From NCBI RefSeq assembly GCF_015354735.1, contig NZ_JACEFJ010000011.1:62001-126000 (forward strand): 64,000 nucleotides of DNA, given 5' to 3'. Positions 36,143-44,934 of this stretch are shown one piece after another (the first letter of the stretch is position 1; each line of letters opens with the position of its first letter). The DNA is from Pararhodonellum marinum. Lineage in GTDB: Bacteria; Bacteroidota; Bacteroidia; Cytophagales; Cyclobacteriaceae. The position numbers were made by a program, and so were the translations under genes. The notes beneath the pieces are model-generated. The model was not told the origin of the DNA and searched no databases. It worked only from the letters and a program-made list of their open reading frames with translations.

Positions 36143-37012
36143 TTGAAAGCAGTACTGGAGCATTTACCGCCTGAGCCGGAGGAATCCTTTGTCGTCAAGT
36201 CCTTCGAATACCAGTTTTTCCCCACGCCTTGGCATTTTCATCCCGAGTATGAAATTGTCTTGGTGCAGGAGAGCACAGGGAAGCGATTTATTGGCGATTC
36301 AGTTGCAGATTTTGATGAAGGTGACCTGGCATTTATTGGACCGAATCTTCCCCATTTGTATCGAAATGATGAATTCTACTACGAGGAAGAAAAATCAGGT
36401 GTAAAAGAAGCGAGGTCCATAGTCATCCATTTTCTTGAAAAATCCCTTGGAGAAAATTTTCTTGACCTTCCAGAGGCAAAAAACATCAAAAACCTGTTTG
36501 TCAAATCCCAACTTGGCTTGGACATCCATGGGGAAACCAAGACTGAATGTATCAACATACTTTATGAAATGCTTTCCCTAAAAGGGATGCCACGATGGAT
36601 CAAGCTATTGGAAATCCTCAATCTGCTATCCGAATCTGCTGACCTCACACCCATTTCCCAGTCCCACATGATCGGCAAGAACGAAGCTGAGTCAGACCGG
36701 ATGAACAAAATCTTTGAATTTGTCATGAACAATTTCAAAAATGAAATCAGCATCAATGAAGTCGCAGATTTCGTCAATTTGTCTCCCAATTCTTTTTCAA
36801 GGTATTTCAGCCAGAGGACAAGAAAGTCATTTGTCAATTTTGTCAATGAAGTGAGGCTGAACCATGCCACCAAACTGCTTCAGGAGAACAACAAGAGTGT
36901 TTCCGAAATCTGTTTTGAAAGCGGGTTCAACAACCTTTCCAATTTCAACCGTCAGTTCAAAAACAAATACCAGATCAATCCTTTGGCTTATACCAGGCAG
37001 TTTCATAAGTGA
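36143..37012 (+). CDS. AraC-family regulator of the sugar catabolic genes
   Basis: 289 residues, TTG start (no in-frame ATG upstream, and the decayed copy at 33423 keeps the same TTG). N-terminal cupin sensor with PWHFHPEYEIVLVQ and GDLAFIGPNLPHLY, as in sugar-responsive AraC proteins; C-terminal double helix-turn-helix from about 190 (ISINEVADFVNLSPNSFSRY and VSEICFESGFNNLSNFNRQF). It diverges from the TIM-barrel/Gfo operon and is probably its activator. The matching promoter copy before the PhyH operon suggests a regulon (inference). Confidence 0.9.
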   Translation: MKAVLEHLPPEPEESFVVKSFEYQFFPTPWHFHPEYEIVLVQESTGKRFIGDSVADFDEGDLAFIGPNLPHLYRNDEFYYEEEKSGVKEARSIVIHFLEKSLGENFLDLPEAKNIKNLFVKSQLGLDIHGETKTECINILYEMLSLKGMPRWIKLLEILNLLSESADLTPISQSHMIGKNEAESDRMNKIFEFVMNNFKNEISINEVADFVNLSPNSFSRYFSQRTRKSFVNFVNEVRLNHATKLLQENNKSVSEICFESGFNNLSNFNRQFKNKYQINPLAYTRQFHK

Positions 37013-37154
37013 AAAAAATGGTTATCCGCTTCTTCCTTTAAACTTCAACACCTTGATATAACTTTACGCCTTACCGAAGTACACAGAAAAAAATATTTCA
37101 ACTTATATGAACAAGGAATGGTATTAGTGAAAAAGCCACTTCTTTAAGAAAACC

Positions 37155-38078
37155 CTACTCCACTTCTGTCACCTTTCCCCCCACCTCAAAAACATCCACT
37201 ATCCCCAGTTTTTTGGAAAGGAAATAAGCCATAAAGTTGAATGGGATGATGTTATGAAGGATAGAAAAATTTTCTGACGCGGCAGGCTCTTCTATTGTAA
37301 GTACTATTGCTCCTGCATTTTGAATGGTTTGATTGAGTTTGAGGGCTCTTTCATAAGCCTGCCCTTTTGCAAGGATCTGAATCACCACACTTCCCTTGGC
37401 GGTTTCTTTTGGACCGTGGTCGTATTGGGCCATAGAAAGGCCATGGAAATTCTTTTTGGTGATTTCACTCAGAATCAAAGCGGCGTTCATGGCCGCCCCT
37501 ATATTGGGCCCGCTTCCCAAGATATAAATGCCATGGATGTGGTTTTGATTCCACTGATCAAATAACAGATCAGCCATCTCCTCTCCTTTTTTGATGTATG
37601 CATCAAAATTTTTTATCATTAGCTCAACCGAACCTGAGGCGTCTAATCCAAAACCCTTAAACAAGGCCAACAACGTATTGACAAAGGTTTTGGAAGAGGA
37701 GTACAGTTCCTCACCAGCCCGCAATTCAATGGTTTCCGATGAAAAAGGGGATGTGGAAAGCGGACTTTGGGGATCATTGGTGATGCTGATGTATTTTTCA
37801 AATAGAGCCGAACACCAAAGCGACTCAGTACTTTTACCTGACTGGGAAATGATCACGGCATTGGGAAGCTTCTTTTCTTTTTTCAAGTAATAGTAATACT
37901 CAGAAGCCATCTCAGGGTGAATGTCAATGCCCATATATTTGAAAGCCATTGGGGCATAGTAAGATGAGCCCATCCCTAAATAGGGAACACCCAAAGGCAA
38001 TTTGTAATCCGGAGCTTTATGCCAAAAATCCTCTGCTCTTTGAGGAATACCCATCAATTCCTGGAGAATATTTTCCAT
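37155..38078 (-). CDS. SIS-domain sugar isomerase/deaminase-like protein
   Basis: 307 residues, two SIS domains as in the isomerase half of GlmS. The first has YLGMGSSYYAPMAF and the phospho-sugar loop VIISQSGKSTES; the second has IYILGSGPNIGAA and GLSMAQYDHGPKE. It lacks the GlmS glutaminase half, so it is an AgaS/FrlB-like or ketose-amine enzyme acting on a sugar phosphate. 8 bp downstream of EamA and then ROK: kinase, transporter and isomerase form one operon. Confidence 0.85.
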   Translation of the reverse strand: MENILQELMGIPQRAEDFWHKAPDYKLPLGVPYLGMGSSYYAPMAFKYMGIDIHPEMASEYYYYLKKEKKLPNAVIISQSGKSTESLWCSALFEKYISITNDPQSPLSTSPFSSETIELRAGEELYSSSKTFVNTLLALFKGFGLDASGSVELMIKNFDAYIKKGEEMADLLFDQWNQNHIHGIYILGSGPNIGAAMNAALILSEITKKNFHGLSMAQYDHGPKETAKGSVVIQILAKGQAYERALKLNQTIQNAGAIVLTIEEPAASENFSILHNIIPFNFMAYFLSKKLGIVDVFEVGGKVTEVE

Positions 38079-38086
38079 CGTATGTC

Positions 38087-39037
38087 TTATTGATTTTTAT
38101 AAATATAAGGATTATCGAAGGGGATAACTTCTTTTTCTTTCTCAACCGAAAGGAATAAAGAACCTAAAATGGCCAGACTGATCCCGATGGTCTCTATGAT
38201 GGACAACCTTTCTCCTAAAAGCAAGATGGCCAAGGCAATCGTAAAGACAGGTTGTAAGGCGCCGGCAATGGTAGTTACTTTTGAAGCCTTTCCTTGAGAA
38301 CTATACGCCACAAAACTTGACAGTACGCCCAATCCATTCAACATGCCCACCAAAGAGCCCACCATCAAGGTTTGGCTGCTGAAATCAAAATGGACATAAC
38401 CGAAAGCGATAAATCCCAGCGATATCAAAATCGAAGAACCGATAAAACTGAGGTAAGACCACTCCGCGGAGATGTAATTGGTGGCCACCTTCTGGGCTGC
38501 ACTGAACAACCCCCAAAAAAGCAGCGCAATCAAAGCAAATATCAACCAGGTATTCAAACCCAGATTGGAAAAGAAAAGGGATGGGTCATCGAAAATTTCA
38601 GCCTGTCCCGACAACATGATGATGGCCGGAACCACGATTAAAATCCCGATTCCATTCATCCAATGCATCTTTTCTTTGAACACCAACAAAGCGATCACGA
38701 TCGTCACCAAAGGATAAAGGTTGGTGACAGGAATTACGACCGCAGCCAATCCCCCACTTCCAAAAGATTGGTAAACGGCAACATTCCCGATGACGGCCAG
38801 GATGCCCGCTACAAGGCCCCATATAATCCCATTTAAATTGAAAGTACTTTTCTTGCACTTTTTGATAATAAAAGGCACTGTAAACAACATCCCAATGGTA
38901 AATAAAATATGGTTGGTGAAGGGACTGATGTCTGCTGAAACGAACTTTGCCAATATGCCCCATACTCCCCAACAGAATGCTGCCAGTATAGAGAAAAGCA
39001 ACCATCGGGGTACGTTTGATAAAAACATGTTTTTCAT
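38087..39037 (-). CDS. EamA/DMT-family transporter
   Basis: 316 residues, ten predicted membrane helices in two five-helix repeats (each with the EamA pattern, e.g. AAFCWGVWGILAKF in repeat 1 and IALLFWGLFSAAQK in repeat 2). The size matches drug/metabolite and GRP-type sugar permeases. Sandwiched between ROK kinase (10-bp gap) and SIS isomerase (8-bp gap), it most likely imports the sugar these enzymes use (inference). Confidence 0.88.
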   Translation of the reverse strand: MKNMFLSNVPRWLLFSILAAFCWGVWGILAKFVSADISPFTNHILFTIGMLFTVPFIIKKCKKSTFNLNGIIWGLVAGILAVIGNVAVYQSFGSGGLAAVVIPVTNLYPLVTIVIALLVFKEKMHWMNGIGILIVVPAIIMLSGQAEIFDDPSLFFSNLGLNTWLIFALIALLFWGLFSAAQKVATNYISAEWSYLSFIGSSILISLGFIAFGYVHFDFSSQTLMVGSLVGMLNGLGVLSSFVAYSSQGKASKVTTIAGALQPVFTIALAILLLGERLSIIETIGISLAILGSLFLSVEKEKEVIPFDNPYIYKNQ

Positions 39038-39047
39038 TTTTATTTAA

Positions 39048-39971
39048 TTAATTTTTGAATAGTGCGGCTGCTCCAATGACCCCTGCTTTTTCTCCCAAAT
39101 CGGAGCAGCTGATCTGGACCTTATAATTTTTAAATGGCGCCAAATCCTTGATCTGACTTATTTGTGGGAGGTATGGATGGAGGCTTTTGGACATGCCGCC
39201 ACCCAATACAATCATTTCAGGAGCATAAATATTGATGAAATTAGATATCCCAATTTTGAGATTTTGGATGAGTTCTTCGATGATTTGTCTTGCAGGTACA
39301 TTGCCTGATTGTGCTGCTTCAAACAGGGATTTGAGTTCGTTATGGTATTGGGGATTTTGGGTAAACCAGTTCAGACTATCTGCTTTTGCCATCAATCCTG
39401 AGGCTGAGACCAGTGATTCAAGGCATCCTGTTTTACTACAATAGCATTTCTCCCCATTTTCCTTAATCGTCATATGTCCTGCCATATGGGCAAATGGCAA
39501 TTCATCATACAACTTGCCACGATTCACAAAACCAATTCCCAAGCCTGTACCCAATGTCAATCCCATAACCCTTTCAAAACCTACCCCTTTTCCTGCCAAG
39601 GCCTCCCCCAATACAACCAATCTTGCATCATTGTCCACTTTGCAGGTCAAGCCTGTCAACTTTTGGATGATAACTGCCAAAGGATAATCTTCCATAAACT
39701 GTTGAAAACCGTAGGTTGTATCCACCAGCCCATTTTCAAAAACAAATCCCGAAACTCCGATTCCGATGCCCACCACATCTGCATGGAATACATTTTTCGC
39801 CTTTTCCCTTAGGGTACCGATTCCTTGGCTAAGGTTGCTGATAAAACTGTTGGCATCTACTTTTTCAGTGCTAGTTAGAAAGATTTCCAAGACCCTGACT
39901 TGATCCAGGTGCACCAAACCAATTTTGGTCATTGTCCCTCCGATATCTATTCCTATGGCTAGTTTGGTCAT
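39048..39971 (-). CDS. ROK-family sugar kinase
   Basis: 307 residues. The ATP-binding start GIDIGGTMTKIGL (7-19), the sugar-binding catalytic VDNDARLV, the GTGLGIG loop and the zinc-binding signature GHMTIKENGEKCYCSKTGCL with cysteines near 173, 175 and 180 define a ROK kinase. The first cysteine motif reads CYC where many have CxCG. It phosphorylates a hexose or amino sugar, possibly mannose released by the GH38-like enzymes upstream. ATG start; operon with EamA and SIS. Confidence 0.92.
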   Translation of the reverse strand: MTKLAIGIDIGGTMTKIGLVHLDQVRVLEIFLTSTEKVDANSFISNLSQGIGTLREKAKNVFHADVVGIGIGVSGFVFENGLVDTTYGFQQFMEDYPLAVIIQKLTGLTCKVDNDARLVVLGEALAGKGVGFERVMGLTLGTGLGIGFVNRGKLYDELPFAHMAGHMTIKENGEKCYCSKTGCLESLVSASGLMAKADSLNWFTQNPQYHNELKSLFEAAQSGNVPARQIIEELIQNLKIGISNFINIYAPEMIVLGGGMSKSLHPYLPQISQIKDLAPFKNYKVQISCSDLGEKAGVIGAAALFKN

Positions 39972-40097
39972 GGGTGCTTTAGTCTAATGTTTATCTATTG
40001 TTTAAGGACAATCATCAAATATTTGTTTCAGTAAATTGTCCGATGACCGATGACGGATGTTTGCCAACATTTGAGCATTTGGACATGATTTTTATTT

Positions 40098-42650
40098 TCA
40101 TTTATTGAATTTGATTCGAAAGGTCTTGATCTGATTTTGGCCAATTTTTTCTTGCAAAACACCACTCCCAACTGTTGCCGGACTGATATCTGTTTCCACA
40201 TGGGTGGTATGGAATGCTGAGCTTATGGACTTATGGAAAGAAACTTTTGTGGTTTGATCCTGATTTCCAAGATTCCAGAATCTGGTTACAAATCCATTTT
40301 CATTTCCATCTTCGGAAGGTTTGAGGCTCCAAAGCAAAATATTGGGGTTTTCAATGTTCAAAAACGAGTAGGTATGTTCTGGTAATTCTCCCTTTTCATT
40401 GGAAACCGGACCGGAAACCAATGGGTTTTGGTGTTCCAATGCAAAGCGCATGGAGGATGCAGCCTCATAAACCGGCTGTGTTCCCAATGCAAATCTTTGG
40501 ATAAAAAGGGAATCCCCATCTTGGTCCAAAATCCCTAAGCCTTTTCCATCTACCTGTCCTCCCGCCAAAATGGAGAGTTGTGGGGTTTTTGAATCGAGAT
40601 TATCCAACTCACTATTTCCCAATTTCATAAAGGAACAATCCGGATTGGACAAGGTCAGGCTAATATCCCCTGCTTCAATCGCTGCAAAATGATTTAATGT
40701 CAACCAATCAAACCTTCCGTTTTTATTTGCATAATGTCCACCTTCTGTATAGGGTTTGGCTTTGATGACCGCACCCAGTTCCTCGTGCCATACTTCCGAC
40801 CCTTCCAGACTATGGGAAAAAGTCCAGGAATGGGTTTCTCCAAAATTCTCGGTAATCTGATTATGGATGTCAATTCTTGGGATATCTTTGAAAAGCGTAA
40901 TTTTGGTGGTATGTGCCAAAGGCGATTTTCCTTTAGCCACAATTGTCAGAGAAACGGGTCCTGAATTTAGCACCTCTAATTCTTCCCCACTTTTATCACC
41001 CGAACCTAAGTCATTCATGAATTTCCCATTGATCTGTGAAGCCAACTCTTTATTACCATTCTTTTTATCAATCAAACTGGTGATGACTCCCTGGTTTGTA
41101 AGCTTCAGTTTGAAAAAATCATTTTCGATAAACTCTCCTTCAGCTTTTGCAGCTGCTGAAAATGGCCTTGATTTACCTTTCCTAATTTCGTAAACTTTAT
41201 ACCCTGCCGATGGGATTTCTTTTGCCAAAATCCGGATGGATTTAAATCCCTGTTCCTTAATAAATTGGAAAGGTACATCAAGATTTGAATCCAGATCAAT
41301 CACTTTGACATCTGTGGGTCCGTTGTAAGGAAAATCGCAAAAATCTGTCCTTGTCCAACCCAAAGGATTGAAAGCATAGAAACGGGTTTTGTTGGATTTC
41401 CCTTTGATTTGCTTACCCAGTTCCTTTTGTGCCAGTTCATACAATTCATCTACATAATCAGTCAATTGCGCTTCTATTTTCCTTTGCCATATTGCCCTTT
41501 CGTCGCGTGATACAGGTCCATCAGCCGTCCAGTCATGCTCATAATACAAACCCAAAGCCATCCAAGCCTCCCTCTTTTTTTCTTCCAAATGGTCCAAGAA
41601 AGTCAGGTTACTTTGCAGTGCGATTGTAGCCATGGCTTCAGCTGCCCTCAATTTCTCAATGGACCGCTTGACTTGGGATGAAACCTCTGCCATGGAGGCA
41701 CTATAGACGTCCCATTCATTTCCATAAGCCAAAGACTCTTTGGGCAGGTGGTGTCCATAGGCTGCTTTGAATGCCTTAAAAAAATCAGATTGGTTGGAAA
41801 CGATCACCTGCTGGTCAGCAGTGGTTTTTTCCTGGGCAGTTTTGATAAAGGCATTCGTGGTGGTTTCCAAGTCATCCCAACCATATCCAAAAGCCCCTGC
41901 AATCCGGTAAGGATAATTCGGTGCCTCACACAATTCACTCAACTGGTCAACTGCCAATGCAGGATCCCGAGCTTCAGCATAGCCACCAAGTTGCTTGTTT
42001 CCTTCCTTGCCCGGTACGATGGAATACCATTTCATCAATACCTGCGAACTGTCCAATCCACTGTACCAATAGATTTCCTTATCCCTTTGACTCAATCCAG
42101 AAACTTTGGTCGCACAGTCACATACGCCCTTCCAACTGTACTTCACACCCGACCCTGCCCAAAGGGACCCTAAACCGAGGGGTAGGGTCTGATTTTCCAT
42201 CGCCACAGCTTGATCCAGTTCCAATCCATATTTCCTTTCCAGTTCTCCGGCGTAATACATCCCCCTCAAAACCCCCTCCACGTTATTGGCGCCATAGCAT
42301 GAAACCAAGGCATTGTAAGGCACACTGATATGACCGGATTTGATCTTGTCTATCAGTTTTTGAAAAGCTTCAGGGCTTTTGTTTTTTTCATATTCCCACA
42401 ACCAAAAAGTCCCATCGGCATTAAATCTTCCCTGATACGGAGATGGCAGCGATAAGGTGCTGTCACTTTGTGCGATATAATAATCCAACATTTTCATAAA
42501 CGCCTCCCTGTATTGCGCCTCGTTTCCCGTCCACATATAATCCGTATGGTCGTCATTGGAAATGTAGACTTGCTTAGGAGTGACCTGTCCAAATGTTTGG
42601 GTTATTCCAGCAGCTAACAAGGCAAATAAAACAATTGGTATACTTTTCAT
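40098..42650 (-). CDS. GH38-like exported glycosidase with atypical active site (copy 1)
   Basis: 850 residues, signal peptide ending at TFGQ (22). NDDHTDYMW places His35 and Asp37 where GH38 alpha-mannosidases have their zinc-binding H-x-D. The segment that should hold the nucleophile/zinc Asp reads MENQTLPLGL (151-160), followed by SLWAGSGVKYSW as in the family. The later zinc-His region reads YGNEWDVYSASM where GH38 has HxGxYTS. C-terminal beta domains follow. The closest family is GH38 or the related DUF5054 group. About 45-50% alike by eye to 44935-47574. Periplasmic or secreted. Predicted to act on mannosides or similar; activity uncertain because key residues differ. Confidence 0.75.
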   Translation of the reverse strand: MKSIPIVLFALLAAGITQTFGQVTPKQVYISNDDHTDYMWTGNEAQYREAFMKMLDYYIAQSDSTLSLPSPYQGRFNADGTFWLWEYEKNKSPEAFQKLIDKIKSGHISVPYNALVSCYGANNVEGVLRGMYYAGELERKYGLELDQAVAMENQTLPLGLGSLWAGSGVKYSWKGVCDCATKVSGLSQRDKEIYWYSGLDSSQVLMKWYSIVPGKEGNKQLGGYAEARDPALAVDQLSELCEAPNYPYRIAGAFGYGWDDLETTTNAFIKTAQEKTTADQQVIVSNQSDFFKAFKAAYGHHLPKESLAYGNEWDVYSASMAEVSSQVKRSIEKLRAAEAMATIALQSNLTFLDHLEEKKREAWMALGLYYEHDWTADGPVSRDERAIWQRKIEAQLTDYVDELYELAQKELGKQIKGKSNKTRFYAFNPLGWTRTDFCDFPYNGPTDVKVIDLDSNLDVPFQFIKEQGFKSIRILAKEIPSAGYKVYEIRKGKSRPFSAAAKAEGEFIENDFFKLKLTNQGVITSLIDKKNGNKELASQINGKFMNDLGSGDKSGEELEVLNSGPVSLTIVAKGKSPLAHTTKITLFKDIPRIDIHNQITENFGETHSWTFSHSLEGSEVWHEELGAVIKAKPYTEGGHYANKNGRFDWLTLNHFAAIEAGDISLTLSNPDCSFMKLGNSELDNLDSKTPQLSILAGGQVDGKGLGILDQDGDSLFIQRFALGTQPVYEAASSMRFALEHQNPLVSGPVSNEKGELPEHTYSFLNIENPNILLWSLKPSEDGNENGFVTRFWNLGNQDQTTKVSFHKSISSAFHTTHVETDISPATVGSGVLQEKIGQNQIKTFRIKFNK

Positions 42651-42713
42651 TAATTAATATTTAGTCTGGAAAGAAAAGAAACAAGGACAAGTAATCTACT
42701 TATGTTCGAACAC

Positions 42714-44708
42714 TTACTTTTCCAATGATCCCAATGTCACGCCTGTGCTTTTTATCTGTCTCCATTTGCCATTGATATCGATGACCGGAATATTTTCTTT
42801 TTGAAAAATCCCGGCACCAATAGCAGGGCTATTTTCTTTTAAGTTGAAGTCAGCGGTATGATGATCCAAAGTGGGATTGACGAAAAGCGGATCTGCTACG
42901 ATGTCTCCCTGCCCTTTGACATTGGGTATGACACCACCGAAATACAGGTTGTTGACCCTGACAATATTTGCCGTATTTCTATCTTCCCTTTTTTCCAGCC
43001 ATCTATCCAAAGGACGGTCATCAAGGGCAACCACTATGTTGTTGACTACATTGACATCCTTACAAAAATCAAATCCCAAGTTTCCCCATTTGAGGTCAGG
43101 AGTAATCCCATTGTGGTATAAGGTATTGTTGACGATGTCCAACCGGTGACTTCCCCAATTTTGTATACCTCCTCCTCCATTTCCATAAACAAGGTTATTT
43201 TGGATCAGCGTTCTTCCAAGGTATGCATCGGGATAGAGGTACTCTTCAGAATTGGCATCAAACAGCATCCCATTGCCATTGAAAATTTTAGGCTCACCTA
43301 TTTTCTTATGTACTTTGCGCTGATTACCATAAACCTCATTTCCTCTCACCAAAATTTTGGTCACATTATCCACCTTGTCAAAATCCGAATACATCATCAA
43401 GGAAAATCCTGCCATCGCATAGGCAACAGTAGTATAATTGTTAAACCGGATGATATTGTTTTCAAGGGTTAGGTAATCAATGGCTGAAGCAAAAATCCCA
43501 TCTGACCCAAAGTATTCCACCATATTATCCGCAATTCTGATATGATGGTACATCCTTGTCGGTGCATAGGTTGCATCAATATTAATCCCCTTGGTTTCGG
43601 TATTTTTTGTGGGGTGTCCGATTTCATCTGGATATAGCGTGAAAACTTCTTCACTATTACCACGAATAGTCAATCCCCGGATTTCGAGATAGGAAAAAAG
43701 CGGGGTCTCACTAAAATCGTATTTACTTCCCTGTGAAATCATCACGCCATCGCTTCCGTGACATAAAATCACAGGTTTGTGACCAGGGTAATTTTTTAGG
43801 GTAATATAGGCAGCTGGACCTCCGGGACGTCTAAAATGCGCCACAGCAAGTTGATTGGAGTTTTTCGGGTCAGGATTTTGGTAGGTGCCATCCATTAACA
43901 AAATGATGTCTCCCTTTTTTGCTACATCCAATGCTTTCTGTGGATCTGCAAATGCTGTTTTTTCCGTACGTCCGTCATTGTTGTTATTTCCCTGTGGACT
44001 TACATAAAAAGCAGGTTTGCTGTATGCAAAATTATCGATTCGAAGGGCGACGGAGTCTTCATTGAAATCAGCTATTTCCAAGTTGCTGATTTGAAAGCTA
44101 AACTGTACGAATGGATCCTCCGGGTTGAATTTCCCCGTCCCTGAAGCTTGCATTTCCGAAAGTTCCATGGTTGAGCGAAGATAAAAATCAGAAGTGGCCG
44201 GATATACATGCTTTTCCAGTGCTCCTGTCCTCCTTTTTTCCTTGTCAAAAGATTCGATTTTGACGAGGATGGGACGGTTGGTGGAAACCGCATGGTCAAA
44301 ACTGATGGTCAGTTTCCCCAAATTTTTTTCCTGGTTTTGGATAGGCAACAATCCGGAATTCAGGGATGCTTTCCATTCCTTGGTTGTTCCGAGTTCATGG
44401 ATGGTCAGTTTTAAACCATCAGAAGGAATGGTGGTGTTTGCAATGTCCACCGTGCCGAACTTTCCCCATTCCGCTTTAGCCGATAACTTTTGATTGTCAA
44501 CAAAGGCGGATAAGCTGTCCCATTGGGCTTTTGGCTCATAATCTTTCCAGTAATGTTCTTCTTTGTTGAAGTCGGTGGTGTATATGGCTTGGGCTTGGGT
44601 GTCTGTGAAAACAACCGCCAAGATCAGCATAAATGAAAATGAAATCCTGAAAGCAAGCTTAAGGTTTGCTTTCAGGAAATCTGAAAAAGAATCGAAATAG
44701 GCTATCAT
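42714..44708 (-). CDS. Right-handed beta-helix (pectate-lyase-like/DUF1565) protein
   Basis: 664 residues with an export signal (about 15-41, AQAQ). An N-terminal beta-sandwich (about 45-225) precedes FYVSPQGNNNNDGRTEKTAF, the DUF1565 start that opens many parallel beta-helix polysaccharide enzymes, followed by about 14 coils (IRGLTIRGN, LTLENNIIRFNNY, LIQNNLVYGNG, LDIVNNTLYHNG). No lyase catalytic signature is certain. It lies between the two GH38-like genes in the same direction, so it probably attacks or binds the same polysaccharide. Confidence 0.82.
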   Translation of the reverse strand: MIAYFDSFSDFLKANLKLAFRISFSFMLILAVVFTDTQAQAIYTTDFNKEEHYWKDYEPKAQWDSLSAFVDNQKLSAKAEWGKFGTVDIANTTIPSDGLKLTIHELGTTKEWKASLNSGLLPIQNQEKNLGKLTISFDHAVSTNRPILVKIESFDKEKRRTGALEKHVYPATSDFYLRSTMELSEMQASGTGKFNPEDPFVQFSFQISNLEIADFNEDSVALRIDNFAYSKPAFYVSPQGNNNNDGRTEKTAFADPQKALDVAKKGDIILLMDGTYQNPDPKNSNQLAVAHFRRPGGPAAYITLKNYPGHKPVILCHGSDGVMISQGSKYDFSETPLFSYLEIRGLTIRGNSEEVFTLYPDEIGHPTKNTETKGINIDATYAPTRMYHHIRIADNMVEYFGSDGIFASAIDYLTLENNIIRFNNYTTVAYAMAGFSLMMYSDFDKVDNVTKILVRGNEVYGNQRKVHKKIGEPKIFNGNGMLFDANSEEYLYPDAYLGRTLIQNNLVYGNGGGGIQNWGSHRLDIVNNTLYHNGITPDLKWGNLGFDFCKDVNVVNNIVVALDDRPLDRWLEKREDRNTANIVRVNNLYFGGVIPNVKGQGDIVADPLFVNPTLDHHTADFNLKENSPAIGAGIFQKENIPVIDINGKWRQIKSTGVTLGSLEK

Positions 44709-44783
44709 AGGTTTGTGGGTTAAGAATTTTTAATGGTTTTCAGCTTCTTTGTAAGAAAACTATTTTTTTATTTCGGATTTATT

Positions 44784-44838
44784 GGAAGTCCGATGACCGA
44801 TGACCCCTGCCTGCCGGCAGGCAGGGATGTACCGGACA
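44784..44838. repeat. Dispersed repeat with a perfect 22-bp palindrome
   Basis: GGAAGTCCGATGACCGATGA at 44784-44803 leads into a perfect palindrome, 44805-44826, centred on CTGCCGGCAG. The first part recurs at 40038-40059 (GTCCGATGACCGATGACGGA) and 54116-54128, and in reverse at 33568-33587. Confidence 0.7.
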
Positions 44839-44934
44839 TGTCAGTCTAATTCCAAGAATTATATTGAATTACCATTTTACTGGTATTATTGAGTACATAC
44901 ATATTTTGTTTTCACTATTACTTTTTGGTTTTAT

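Noticed and set aside
41748-42173. 141-codon plus-strand frame opposite GH38-like copy 1
   Set aside because: Antisense shadow; the minus frame has clear signal peptide and family motifs.
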